Shown here: piece by piece, positions 5,770 through 12,976 of the stretch
Layout of the letters: every line of letters starts with the position of its first letter
Position numbering within the stretch: the first letter of the stretch is position 1
Source of the DNA: JBBQQG01 sp038216175
GTDB taxonomy: Bacteria > Patescibacteriota > Saccharimonadia > Saccharimonadales > OMJO01
Assembly: GCA_038216175.1 (NCBI GenBank)
Contig: JBBQQG010000018.1
Location: 1 to 23,139 of the forward strand
Direction: 5' to 3'
DNA length: 23,139 nt
Made by a program: the position numbers and the translations under genes
Notes under the pieces: model-generated
What the model saw: the letters and a program-made list of their open reading frames with translations, nothing else
What the model was told of the DNA's origin: nothing
The model's database searches: none

Positions 5770-5958
5770 ATGGAAGACTATAAAAATGTTCAATCTACAG
5801 ATAACTATTTAGAAAAAATAAAACAAAATAACACCCAGATTAAAACGTCTGCTGTAATTTTAATGTACGCTCTCGGCGATCCATCTCCGGAAGACTATCC
5901 ATCGATTGTTGTTCCTTGGCAGACACTCAGCCAACTAAGAACTAACTTGCCAGCTTAA
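5770..5958 (+). CDS. Small hypothetical protein (62 aa) behind the attenuator
   Basis: Not recognised. The ATG at 5770 is preceded by TTGAGGA (5754-5760) at about 9 nt, a good ribosome binding site that becomes available only if the terminator at 5723-5751 is passed. The peptide has a polar N-terminus (MEDYKNVQSTDNYLEKIKQ), a short hydrophobic stretch AVILMYALGD and a C-terminal PSIVVPWQTLSQLRTNLPA. No signal peptide, catalytic motif or full-length membrane helix is evident. It is followed by the rplJ promoter. It is the only gene between the attenuator and rplJ, so it should be the regulated product; elaborate control of such a small gene is the main reason to believe it is real. Confidence 0.6.
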   Translation: MEDYKNVQSTDNYLEKIKQNNTQIKTSAVILMYALGDPSPEDYPSIVVPWQTLSQLRTNLPA

Positions 5959-5992
5959 AACTGTAATTTACACTATTTCAACCTAACTTCGG

Positions 5993-6021
5993 TTGACAGA
6001 AGTAATAAAGTGTAGTAGAGT
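5993..6021 (+). promoter_or_regulatory. rplJL promoter
   Basis: A perfect TTGACA (5993-5998), 17-nt spacer and TAGAGT (6016-6021). Transcription would start near 6028, just before the L10-type leader. Confidence 0.7.
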
Positions 6022-6031
6022 TGAAAGTGAT

Positions 6032-6146
6032 TTACCAAAGACAGTGACGGTAAAATAATACTTAATAATGTCACCCAGGAAAGTCGTTAGCAGTTTTGTT
6101 TTCGAGTATTTTTCTTTAAAGTCTTTGGTAACCCAGAGGCTTTTTT
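6032..6146 (+). promoter_or_regulatory. L10 leader with built-in attenuator (rplJL autoregulation)
   Basis: The element resembles the ribosomal-protein L10 leader: TTACCAAAGAC (6032-6042) pairs with GTCTTTGGTAA (6121-6131), 11 bp. It encloses GTGAC (6044-6048) with GTCAC (6070-6074) and the conserved-looking CCAAAGACAG and CAGGAAAG stretches. L10 leaders bind the L10-(L12)4 complex and shut down rplJL. The 3' strand of the closing stem is also the 5' arm of a terminator (6121-6146), so leader folding and termination compete, as described for Bacillus subtilis rplJL attenuation. Which state L10 stabilises here is not shown by the sequence. Confidence 0.75.
6121..6146 (+). terminator. Attenuator terminator in the rplJ leader
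   Basis: GTCTTTGG (6121-6128), loop TAAC, CCAGAGGC (6133-6140) form eight pairs including two G-U, followed by six T (6141-6146). It ends 52 nt before the rplJ ATG, leaving room for the ribosome binding site. Confidence 0.65.
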
Positions 6147-6198
6147 GTTCCTTAATAATTAACGGTCGATAATCTAGATAACAATAAGGATATTATTT

Positions 6199-6723
6199 AT
6201 GGCATTAACCAAAGAAAAGAAGAACGCAGTAGTCGAAGAAGTAAGCAGTTTGCTGGCTAATTCCAAAATGACTGTTATGACTGCTTATAAGGGTACGCCG
6301 GTAAAGGCACTTCAGCAGCTTCGAAGACAAGCAAGAGACAACGGCACAACCCTACAGGTTGTTAAAAATCGTTTAGTAATTAAAGCGCTTCAGTCATCAG
6401 ATACTTTTAAAGATATTGATACTAAGCTTTTAACCGGCATGATACTTTACGGCTTCAATAGTACCGACGAAGTAGCGCCGGCACAGATCATTGCAAACTT
6501 TGCAAAAACGCAGCCGACACTTGAATTTGTCGGTGCAATAACAGCCGAAGGCAAGTTTTTGGATTCAACTGAAGTCAAAGCGCTAGCTTCGCTTCCAAGT
6601 AAGACTCAACTTATAGCCGGAGTATTAAATACTCTGAATTCACCAGTAAACGGAGTGATCAGCGGGCTGGGCGGTAATTTAGCAGGACTTATAAAAGCAT
6701 TAGAGCAAAAAGCAAGTAATTAA
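6199..6723 (+). CDS. rplJ: 50S ribosomal protein L10
   Basis: L10 anchors the L7/L12 dimers to the ribosomal stalk and, as L10-(L12)4, represses its own mRNA. At 174 residues it is normal in length. It opens MALTKEKKNAVVEEVSSLL as most L10 proteins do, then has KGTPVKALQQLRRQARDNG, the rRNA-binding VVKNRLVIKAL and the C-terminal L12-binding helix (VNGVISGLGGNLAGLIKALEQK). The start is set by AAGGA (6186-6190) eight bases upstream. It is followed after 23 nt by rplL. The upstream leader and attenuator at 6032-6146 should balance its supply with ribosome need. Confidence 0.97.
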   Translation: MALTKEKKNAVVEEVSSLLANSKMTVMTAYKGTPVKALQQLRRQARDNGTTLQVVKNRLVIKALQSSDTFKDIDTKLLTGMILYGFNSTDEVAPAQIIANFAKTQPTLEFVGAITAEGKFLDSTEVKALASLPSKTQLIAGVLNTLNSPVNGVISGLGGNLAGLIKALEQKASN

Positions 6724-6746
6724 TTTTAAGTAAAGGAAACATCATT

Positions 6747-7124
6747 ATGGCAGATCTAAAGAAATTTGCAGAACAACTGGTTAACTTAAGCGTGCTTGAA
6801 GTTAGCGAATTAGGTAAAATATTAAAAGACGAGTACGGCATTGAACCAGCAGCAGCAGCTGTTGCAGTTGCCGCTGGTCCAGCAGCTGATGCTGCCCCTG
6901 CAGAAGAAGCTAAATCAGAATACGATGTAATTCTAAAAGATGCAGGCGCTCAAAAAGTGGCTGTAATTAAGGCTGTCAAAGATATTACAGGCTTAGGTCT
7001 AGGTGAAGCAAAAGCTGTAGTTGACGGTGCACCTAAACCAGTACTTGAAAAAGCAAAGAAAGAAGATGCAGACAACGCTAAAAAAGTTCTTGAAGACGCC
7101 GGCGCCACAGTCGAACTAGCATAA
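6747..7124 (+). CDS. rplL: 50S ribosomal protein L7/L12
   Basis: The multi-copy stalk protein that recruits and stimulates translational GTPases. It has 125 residues: an N-terminal dimerisation helix (DLKKFAEQLVNLSVLEVSELGKIL), an Ala-rich hinge (about 36-56), and the C-terminal domain with EYDVILKDAGAQKVAVIK and the conserved GLGLGEAKAVVDGAPKPV. AAAGGA precedes the ATG by about 10 nt. No strong terminator follows: the 77 nt to the convergent hydrolase gene contain only a weak ACAAT/ATTGT repeat (about 7144-7161) without a T-run. Confidence 0.97.
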   Translation: MADLKKFAEQLVNLSVLEVSELGKILKDEYGIEPAAAAVAVAAGPAADAAPAEEAKSEYDVILKDAGAQKVAVIKAVKDITGLGLGEAKAVVDGAPKPVLEKAKKEDADNAKKVLEDAGATVELA

Positions 7125-7201
7125 ATAGAATAGATGAAGTAGGACAATCAATCTTGTATTGTTAGTTACATTTAGATTAAGTCACATGTATTAATAGAAT
7201 A

Positions 7202-8527
7202 CTACTGTCCATTTGCATGAGCGCCCATGATACCCAACACGGGATCACCCGGTTTAATTTCGTATATAGTATCAATTGAACCGGAACCTGCGTTCCAGAC
7301 CCAAGGCTCGATCCCAGTTACACCAGCTTGGAACTGAGCTGTAAATTTAGCATTAAAATCACTTGCTCGTATCTGTAAAGTCATACCCGATGTTGTTTGA
7401 TTTATACCTTCTTCGCCAACATTTACTGGTTTGCCGATAGACATGCATTCATTTATCACGGTAGACAGCCCTGACGGCAATGAAGTTGTGCCTCCTGAGT
7501 AGTCGTGGAACTCGCACAGATCGTTGCCAACTACGCCGTTAATCTGGACATATGAACTAGGATTTCCGCTAATTGAAGTGCCGCAACTACTAGGTGACAT
7601 TCCTATTTCAATTAGATGGTTAGAATCGACTGACTTTATTAGTGGCACTACATCATTCGCCCAATTTATTATTGCTTGAGTAGGCGTAGTACCATTGCTA
7701 GCATTCTGACACGGGTAATTATTTCCTACTCCTGCTGCGTACGTACCAGCATTTCCTTCGTTCATGAGCTGCCAAGCAAGTATTGTAGCGTCATTTTTAT
7801 AACGGCTAGCTACATCTTGCAGCCATTGTCGATAAGTAGTAATACCGCCACTATCTGGATTTCTGTTAAGATTATTTAAGCTAGTGTCTTTGTATCCGCC
7901 CATGTACCAGGATATATCACGATAACCTTCTCCACTGGTATCAGTCCAGCTATTATTTTCACAACTACCCCATTCGTTTGCTAATGTTGCTATAACTTTA
8001 AAGCCATGCGATTTAGCAGTAGCTAAAGTGTTATCAAAAGCTGTCCAGTCTCTTACACCATTGACGGTTGCAAGATGCTGAAAAAACCATGCTCGTATGA
8101 CCTTTACTCGACCACCTGATTCAGTATCAATATCAGTTAAGTCGCTACTTATTCCAGCAGTTGCTTTACCGGTTATGCAGTTACTGCGTACATTTGCCGG
8201 ATAATCATTAACCCCTATATATTTATAAACTGAACCGTTAAGGTATAGCTGCGTTGCCTGCCGAGTCACAAAAATATTAGTAGAAGCTTTTTTAAATTGC
8301 ACACAGCCGCCATTAGAAGCTGTATTATCTACACAAACTGATGCCGGTGAACTAATAATAGATTTTTCGGATTCAATATTTATAACAGGCGAAGTGGCAT
8401 GAACTAATAGAAGTGCCACTAAACCTGTTATGCCAAATATAAACGCAAAAATTACCACCGGACTAATACGTTTAATTTTAAATATTTTACAAATCTTAGT
8501 GATTAATTTAGTATGCATAAGCTTCAT
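7202..8527 (-). CDS. Membrane-anchored GH5-like glycoside hydrolase
   Basis: Probable extracytoplasmic beta-glycan hydrolase (cellulase/mannanase clan GH-A). A basic N-terminus and one hydrophobic segment (about 21-44) without a clear cleavage site suggest an N-in anchor. Residues 48-80 (VINIESEKSIISSPASVCVD, then GGCVQF) resemble the start of a carbohydrate-binding-like module. The catalytic domain has VIRAWFFQHL (143-152), WQLMNEGN (252-259) with the acid/base Glu257, EFHDYSGG (339-346), VGEEG (370-374) with the likely nucleophile Glu372, and EPWVWNAG (407-414). Seven Cys in the exported part suggest disulfides. It is a monocistronic minus-strand gene with its own promoter (8539-8567) and practically no 5' leader. 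Substrate is unknown; host or community glycans would fit an episymbiont, but that is inference. Confidence 0.8.
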   Translation of the reverse strand: MKLMHTKLITKICKIFKIKRISPVVIFAFIFGITGLVALLLVHATSPVINIESEKSIISSPASVCVDNTASNGGCVQFKKASTNIFVTRQATQLYLNGSVYKYIGVNDYPANVRSNCITGKATAGISSDLTDIDTESGGRVKVIRAWFFQHLATVNGVRDWTAFDNTLATAKSHGFKVIATLANEWGSCENNSWTDTSGEGYRDISWYMGGYKDTSLNNLNRNPDSGGITTYRQWLQDVASRYKNDATILAWQLMNEGNAGTYAAGVGNNYPCQNASNGTTPTQAIINWANDVVPLIKSVDSNHLIEIGMSPSSCGTSISGNPSSYVQINGVVGNDLCEFHDYSGGTTSLPSGLSTVINECMSIGKPVNVGEEGINQTTSGMTLQIRASDFNAKFTAQFQAGVTGIEPWVWNAGSGSIDTIYEIKPGDPVLGIMGAHANGQ

Positions 8528-8538
8528 TAATAATAAGA

Positions 8539-8567
8539 ACTATAAATTAGTCGTACCTTTCTGACAA
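8539..8567 (-). promoter_or_regulatory. Promoter of the GH5-like gene
   Basis: On the minus strand TTGTCA (8567-8562), 17-nt spacer, TATAGT (8544-8539). The start codon is 11 nt beyond the -10, so the leader would be only a few bases; no ribosome binding site is present. Confidence 0.65.
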
Positions 8568-8692
8568 AGCAATAATGTGATGACATAATCTACCGAAACT
8601 ATTAATAAACATGAATTAAACATCTAGTTATGTTTAAGATCAACTAATTTGATTGTACTGTTATATTTTTCCACAACTTTAGAAAAGTTATT

Positions 8693-8721
8693 TTGACTTG
8701 CTCAAAACAACGTGGTACGGT
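8693..8721 (+). promoter_or_regulatory. Promoter of the conserved unknown gene at 8774
   Basis: TTGACT (8693-8698), 17-nt spacer ending in TGG, TACGGT (8716-8721); the TGn makes it an extended -10. The remaining sequence at 8568-8692 between the divergent promoters is A+T-rich and holds nothing else that I can identify. Confidence 0.5.
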
Positions 8722-8773
8722 AAAGCGGAGAGTGTAGGTAAACAAACACTTACTCGGAGAAAAACAGGGAAAC

Positions 8774-9283
8774 ATGGCAGACGTACCAGAGAAACAAATA
8801 AAGCGGCTAAAGGCACTGATAGCAGAGGCCGAGACAAGTTTGGCCGCAGCTAAAGAACTGCTAGTTAGTGTCGTCGGTGAAGACGAGACTCTTACAGCTG
8901 CTATTAAAGATGAACCGCTAGGCAAGGTTATTGAAGGCGTCTTCGATGGCCAAAGTATGGTTGGTTCAGACGGCAAGATTTATCCAGTACCGGCAAACTA
9001 CGCCAGCAAATCTAAACTTGTTCAAGGTGATATATTAAAACTTACGATCGCCGATGATGGTGCTTTTATGTATAAACAAATCGGCCCTATTCCTAGAAAA
9101 CAAGTCGTAGGATTATTAAAACAGGAAAACGGTCATTACTTCGTAGATGTTAACAACAAGCAATATCGAGTACTGCTTGCCAGCGTGACATATTTTAAAG
9201 CTAAACCAGGTGATCAAGTTAGTGTAAACGTACCAGAAGACGATACCCACGCTGAATGGGCTGCTTTAGAAGCTGCACTTTAA
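8774..9283 (+). CDS. Conserved hypothetical protein with N-terminal coiled coil and beta-rich domain
   Basis: Function unknown. The 169-residue protein opens with a coiled-coil-like helix (about 5-33, KQIKRLKALIAEAETSLAAA) and continues with a beta-rich domain: VIEGVFDGQSMVGSDGKIYP (52-71), VPANYASKSKLVQGDILKLT (72-91), then a second unit VVGLLKQENGHYFVDVNNKQ (110-129) and KPGDQVSVNVPEDD. It looks like a small barrel with OB- or SH3-like character. It is acidic, and has no signal or membrane segment. I associate this architecture with Saccharibacteria and related lineages, where it is usually annotated as hypothetical. It has its own promoter and AGGGA before the ATG, suggesting steady expression. 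A nucleic-acid or ribosome-associated role is a guess from fold impression only. Confidence 0.7.
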   Translation: MADVPEKQIKRLKALIAEAETSLAAAKELLVSVVGEDETLTAAIKDEPLGKVIEGVFDGQSMVGSDGKIYPVPANYASKSKLVQGDILKLTIADDGAFMYKQIGPIPRKQVVGLLKQENGHYFVDVNNKQYRVLLASVTYFKAKPGDQVSVNVPEDDTHAEWAALEAAL

Positions 9284-9340
9284 TCTTTAAGTAAAACATA
9301 TAAACTTATCATCTTTCTCATGGTTTAACTTTGTTTTCGT

Positions 9341-9348
9341 GGTATATC
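9341..9348 (+). promoter_or_regulatory. -10 box giving a leaderless transcript
   Basis: TATATC at 9343-9348, preceded by TGG (extended -10 form), ends 7 nt before the ATG at 9356. No ribosome binding site and no clear -35 are seen. Confidence 0.4.
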
Positions 9349-9355
9349 GTTATAT

Positions 9356-10057
9356 ATGCAAAAACTACTAGATCGACAACCTGGACCTGATCAAAATACG
9401 TTATTCAGTGAATTTAAAGAAATTATAGGTCAAATAGATCTCGGTTTTGATATTGAAGATGAAAATATCTGGGAAAAAATTGCAGGCTACACAAACGATA
9501 TAGCTACGCCGCCTAATGCACTGGATGCCGGTGCTATGGCTTTAGCTTTATATGGCCTAAATGTAGCTAAACTAGACAGCTGGAAGGGAATTACAACCAC
9601 CGGCATGTCGTTTGTCGCCGACTTATTTGATGGATGGTTAGCCAGAAAAACTAAAACATCCAGTCCGCTAGGTGAAGCAGTCGATGCCGGCGGAGACAAG
9701 ATTAAATTACTGGCCGCTCTTTATCAGATATATAAACTAGACCTGGCTCCAAGATCGCTAATTTGGTCTATATTTGCACAAAATGGATATAATGCCGGAT
9801 TAACAATACTAGATATAAAAACCAACGATATACCAGCAATTCATCCCAGCTGGCTCGGTAAGCGGGCAATACTTGCTCAGCAAACAGGACTAGGATTAAA
9901 TGTAGTTGGAAGCGAGGTTAAAAAAACCGATGACAAAAAAGGAAATATGCTGAAACTTGCTGGCTCTGTTATTGGGTTTACCGGCGTCATTATGGGGGTT
10001 GGCTCGAGTGCCGGCTACACTGCTAAATACTACGATAGTCGAAAATTAACTAAATAA
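9356..10057 (+). CDS. CDP-alcohol phosphatidyltransferase family protein
   Basis: Integral membrane enzyme that transfers a phosphatidyl group from CDP-diacylglycerol (or a related CDP-alcohol) to an alcohol. The complete signature D-x2-DG-x2-AR-x8-G-x3-D-x3-D is present: Asp89, Asp92, Gly93, Ala96, Arg97, Gly106, Asp110, Asp114. It is preceded by TPPNALDAGAMALAL (51-65), the usual first helix. The protein has 233 residues with several hydrophobic segments and a C-terminal membrane segment (about 201-220). The N-terminal 45 residues are polar and not typical of PgsA. The acceptor could be glycerol phosphate or inositol phosphate. The PimA-like glycosyltransferases on the minus strand would suit a phosphatidylinositol-like product, but no substrate-specific motif can be assigned. 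Confidence 0.85.
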   Translation: MQKLLDRQPGPDQNTLFSEFKEIIGQIDLGFDIEDENIWEKIAGYTNDIATPPNALDAGAMALALYGLNVAKLDSWKGITTTGMSFVADLFDGWLARKTKTSSPLGEAVDAGGDKIKLLAALYQIYKLDLAPRSLIWSIFAQNGYNAGLTILDIKTNDIPAIHPSWLGKRAILAQQTGLGLNVVGSEVKKTDDKKGNMLKLAGSVIGFTGVIMGVGSSAGYTAKYYDSRKLTK

Positions 10058-10093
10058 TCGCATTCAACAACAGACTTAAGCAGCTTATTTAGG

Positions 10094-10099
10094 TATAAT
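10094..10099 (+). promoter_or_regulatory. -10 box of dnaX, near-leaderless
   Basis: A perfect TATAAT 9 nt before the ATG at 10109. No ribosome binding site lies between them, and no good -35 is visible. Transcription would start within about three bases of the start codon. Confidence 0.5.
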
Positions 10100-10108
10100 A
10101 GATAGTCC

Positions 10109-11548
10109 ATGGGGCAGGCATTATATCGAAAATACCGTTCAAAGCGTCTTGATGAAATACTTGGTCAAGAGCACATTACAGTTACGCTTAGCAATGCATT
10201 GAAGAATGGACGGATAAGCCATGCTTATCTATTTACCGGACCGAAAGGCGTAGGTAAAACCAGTATAGCCAGAATACTTGCTCATGACGTTAATGGTTTT
10301 GATTATAAAGACGATCAAACACTTCTAGATATCATAGAAATTGATGCCGCCAGTAATCGGCGAATCGACGAAATAAGAGAACTAAGAGATAAAGTATACA
10401 ACGCGCCGACGGTCGGAAAATATAAAGTCTATATAATCGACGAAGTCCATATGCTGACGAGAGAAGCATTTAATGCACTACTTAAAATATTAGAAGAACC
10501 GCCGACACACGTTATTTTTATCTTAGCAACGACCGAAGCACATAAGCTGCCTGATACTATTATCAGCCGGACGCAACGGTTTACGTTTAAACCAATAGAA
10601 TCAAAAGTAATTATTAGCCAGCTAAGAATGATCGCAAATAAAGAAAAAATAAATGTATCTGACGATGCCTTGACAGTTATAGCTCAGCATGCTGACGGAT
10701 CTTTTCGCGACAGTATCAGCCTGCTTGATCAAGCAAGCAATTCAACTACAGAGCTTGAAAAATCAGACATCGAAAAAATGCTTGGCGTTGTTGCTGAGCA
10801 AACGATTCTAAATATAATAGATTTCATAATCGACGGCGACAGTGTAAATCTAGTTAAAAGCCTTGATGCCCTAAAGCTGACTGGCAGTTCAGCACCGCAA
10901 ATTGCCAAACAGTTAATTGCTGCCCTAAGAATAAAACTTGTCAGCGGCAATGATGTCAATTTTGACAAATTATTAATTACGAAACTAATGAGAAGACTGA
11001 TAGAAGTTCCTGCATCTCACGATCCAAATGCAGCACTTGATTTAATACTTCTTGAAACTAGTTTTATAAATAATGCACACTTGCCAGAGCAAGTTAAGCC
11101 AAAAGAAACAGCCATAATCAGCAAAACTGCACCGGTCAGGCAGAATAGTCCTAAAACAGCTATAGAATTAGAAAAAATAGAAGAACCGAAACAACAAATC
11201 ATCGAATCGCTTGAACCGAGCGAACTATGGCCAAAAGTATTATCAGAAATTAAAAAACATCATAATACCCTTTACAGCATTGCTAGAATGGCAGTTACGT
11301 CAACTGGAGAAAATAATCTTGAACTACAATTCAATTTTCCATTTCATCAAAAACGGATAGCAGAAGCAAAGAATACTCAAATTATTGTCGATACAATATT
11401 TAAACTTACCGGTCAGAAATTTACAGTCAAGTGCAGCGTTGTCGACAAAAAACATGAAAATAAAGTTGCTAAAAAAACTGATACCCAGGCAGACAATATT
11501 AAAACCATTAGCAATATTTTCGGCGGTGCCGAAGTGTTAGAATCGTAA
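10109..11548 (+). CDS. dnaX: DNA polymerase III subunit gamma/tau
   Basis: ATPase of the clamp loader that places the sliding clamp on DNA. Residues 1-220 are the AAA+ module: ALYRKYRSKRLDEILGQEHI, Walker A GPKGVGKT (44-51), IEIDAASN (76-83), Walker B VYIIDEVH (107-114), LLKILEEPP (124-132), sensor ATTEAHKLPDTI, and SRTQRF (153-158; usually SRC). The four-cysteine zinc module that most bacterial DnaX proteins carry before IEIDAASN is absent: residues 57-76 are short and contain no Cys. The lid and collar domains follow to about 360, and the remaining 120 residues are a short tau-like tail. An A7 run near 11470 could slip, but too close to the end to make a gamma form. dnaB follows after 33 nt. 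Confidence 0.95.
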   Translation: MGQALYRKYRSKRLDEILGQEHITVTLSNALKNGRISHAYLFTGPKGVGKTSIARILAHDVNGFDYKDDQTLLDIIEIDAASNRRIDEIRELRDKVYNAPTVGKYKVYIIDEVHMLTREAFNALLKILEEPPTHVIFILATTEAHKLPDTIISRTQRFTFKPIESKVIISQLRMIANKEKINVSDDALTVIAQHADGSFRDSISLLDQASNSTTELEKSDIEKMLGVVAEQTILNIIDFIIDGDSVNLVKSLDALKLTGSSAPQIAKQLIAALRIKLVSGNDVNFDKLLITKLMRRLIEVPASHDPNAALDLILLETSFINNAHLPEQVKPKETAIISKTAPVRQNSPKTAIELEKIEEPKQQIIESLEPSELWPKVLSEIKKHHNTLYSIARMAVTSTGENNLELQFNFPFHQKRIAEAKNTQIIVDTIFKLTGQKFTVKCSVVDKKHENKVAKKTDTQADNIKTISNIFGGAEVLES

Positions 11549-11581
11549 TCGGATATATTAATATGAGGGAACAGAATTAAT

Positions 11582-12940
11582 ATGCAGCCAACTGCAGCAA
11601 AAATTCCGCCGCAAAATACAGAAGCCGAGGCATCGCTGCTAGGCGCCCTACTGATCGATGTCGATGCAATTGTAAAAATTGCCGATATGATAAATAATGA
11701 AGATTTTTACGACGAACGACATAAAAGAATTTTCGAAGCAGTGACACAGCTATATGACAAACATAGTCCGATTGATGTATTAACACTGTCCGATCAATTA
11801 AAAAATACTGGTTTTTTAGATATGGTCGGCGGAGCGTCGTATCTAACCGAACTTACAAATTTCGTACCAACTGCCGCCCACGTCGAACAATATGCTGAAA
11901 TAGTTACCCAAAAAGGTCTAAGAAGACGCCTGATAAAGGCTTCTCAGAATATTATAGGACTAGGCTACGACGAAGCCAAAAACCTGCAAGAACTAATCGA
12001 AGAAGCAGAAACAAGCCTGTTCGAAGTTAGCCAACGACATATTAAACAAGACGTAACCAGCCTTGAGACTATACTTTCAGAAAGTTTCGACCGGCTAGAT
12101 GAACTGCATAAGGACAAAGGGAAAATAAGGGGGGTACCGACCGGCTATAAAGATCTCGATAGCCTACTTGCCGGACTACAACGTTCAGATTTATTCATTC
12201 TGGCTGCAAGGCCGTCGATGGGCAAAACCGCTTTGGCACTTAATATTGCTCATAATGTTGCCGTTCAATCCGGCCTGCCAGTTTTAATATTCAGTCTTGA
12301 AATGAGCAAAGAACAACTGGTCGACAGAATGCTAGCTATGGAATCGGGAGTTGACGCTTGGGCACTCAGGACAGGCAACTTAACCGATTCCGATTTTGAA
12401 AAAATAGGACAAGCGATGGGTACTTTAAGCGAAGCCCAGATATATATAGATGATTCACCGGGAATTACTGTCAGCGACCTAAGAACGAAAGCTAGAAGAG
12501 AATCGCATCAGCGAGAAATTGGCCTGATTATTGTCGACTATCTTCAACTAATGCGCGGTGGCAGCCGATATGGCGGTGACGGAAACCGGGTACAGGAAAT
12601 ATCTGAAATATCGAGAGGCTTAAAAGGCATTGCCAGAGAATTAAATGTACCGATGCTGGCACTTAGCCAACTAAGCCGATCAGTTGAAAGCCGCAACCCG
12701 CAAATACCTCAACTTGCAGATTTAAGGGAGTCTGGATCGATTGAACAAGACGCCGACGTTGTAGCTTTTATTTACCGCGAAGAATACTATAATCCTGAGA
12801 CAGAAAGAAAAAATCTAACTGATATTTTTATTAAAAAACACAGAAATGGTCCTACCGGAGCAGCCGAGCTTTACTTCGATCGAGAAAAACAACGCTTTAG
12901 CAGCCTCGACACTAAACATGGATCAACACCATTTGATTAG
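11582..12940 (+). CDS. dnaB: Replicative DNA helicase
   Basis: Hexameric 5'-3' helicase at the replication fork. The 452-residue protein, of normal length, has the N-terminal helical domain (PPQNTEAEASLLGALLID), the linker with GVPTGYKDLDSLLAGLQ, Walker A ARPSMGKT (209-216), Walker B IIVDYLQLM (316-324), LSQLSRSVESR (361-371) and LRESGSIEQDAD (381-392), ending with the RFxG-like FSSLD. No intein or insertion is seen. GAGGGA (11565-11570) precedes the ATG at somewhat long spacing (11 nt). The pairing with dnaX puts two replisome genes in one probable operon. Confidence 0.97.
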   Translation: MQPTAAKIPPQNTEAEASLLGALLIDVDAIVKIADMINNEDFYDERHKRIFEAVTQLYDKHSPIDVLTLSDQLKNTGFLDMVGGASYLTELTNFVPTAAHVEQYAEIVTQKGLRRRLIKASQNIIGLGYDEAKNLQELIEEAETSLFEVSQRHIKQDVTSLETILSESFDRLDELHKDKGKIRGVPTGYKDLDSLLAGLQRSDLFILAARPSMGKTALALNIAHNVAVQSGLPVLIFSLEMSKEQLVDRMLAMESGVDAWALRTGNLTDSDFEKIGQAMGTLSEAQIYIDDSPGITVSDLRTKARRESHQREIGLIIVDYLQLMRGGSRYGGDGNRVQEISEISRGLKGIARELNVPMLALSQLSRSVESRNPQIPQLADLRESGSIEQDADVVAFIYREEYYNPETERKNLTDIFIKKHRNGPTGAAELYFDREKQRFSSLDTKHGSTPFD

Positions 12941-12955
12941 CCGACAACCACTAAA

Positions 12956-12964
12956 TGATATACT
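12956..12964 (+). promoter_or_regulatory. Extended -10 promoter of the GT-C-like gene
   Basis: TGATATACT is a TGn plus TATACT (12959-12964); the ATG at 12977 is 12 nt further. Only a leader of about five bases is expected and there is no ribosome binding site. Confidence 0.4.
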
Positions 12965-12976
12965 TAGCTTAAGCTT

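Noticed and set aside
7125..7201. ACAAT/ATTGT repeat as terminator of rplJL
   Set aside because: Only five A/T-rich pairs, large loop and no T-run.
11467..11480. A7 run in dnaX as a programmed slippage site for a gamma subunit
   Set aside because: It lies within about 25 codons of the end, so slippage would not produce a gamma-sized product.
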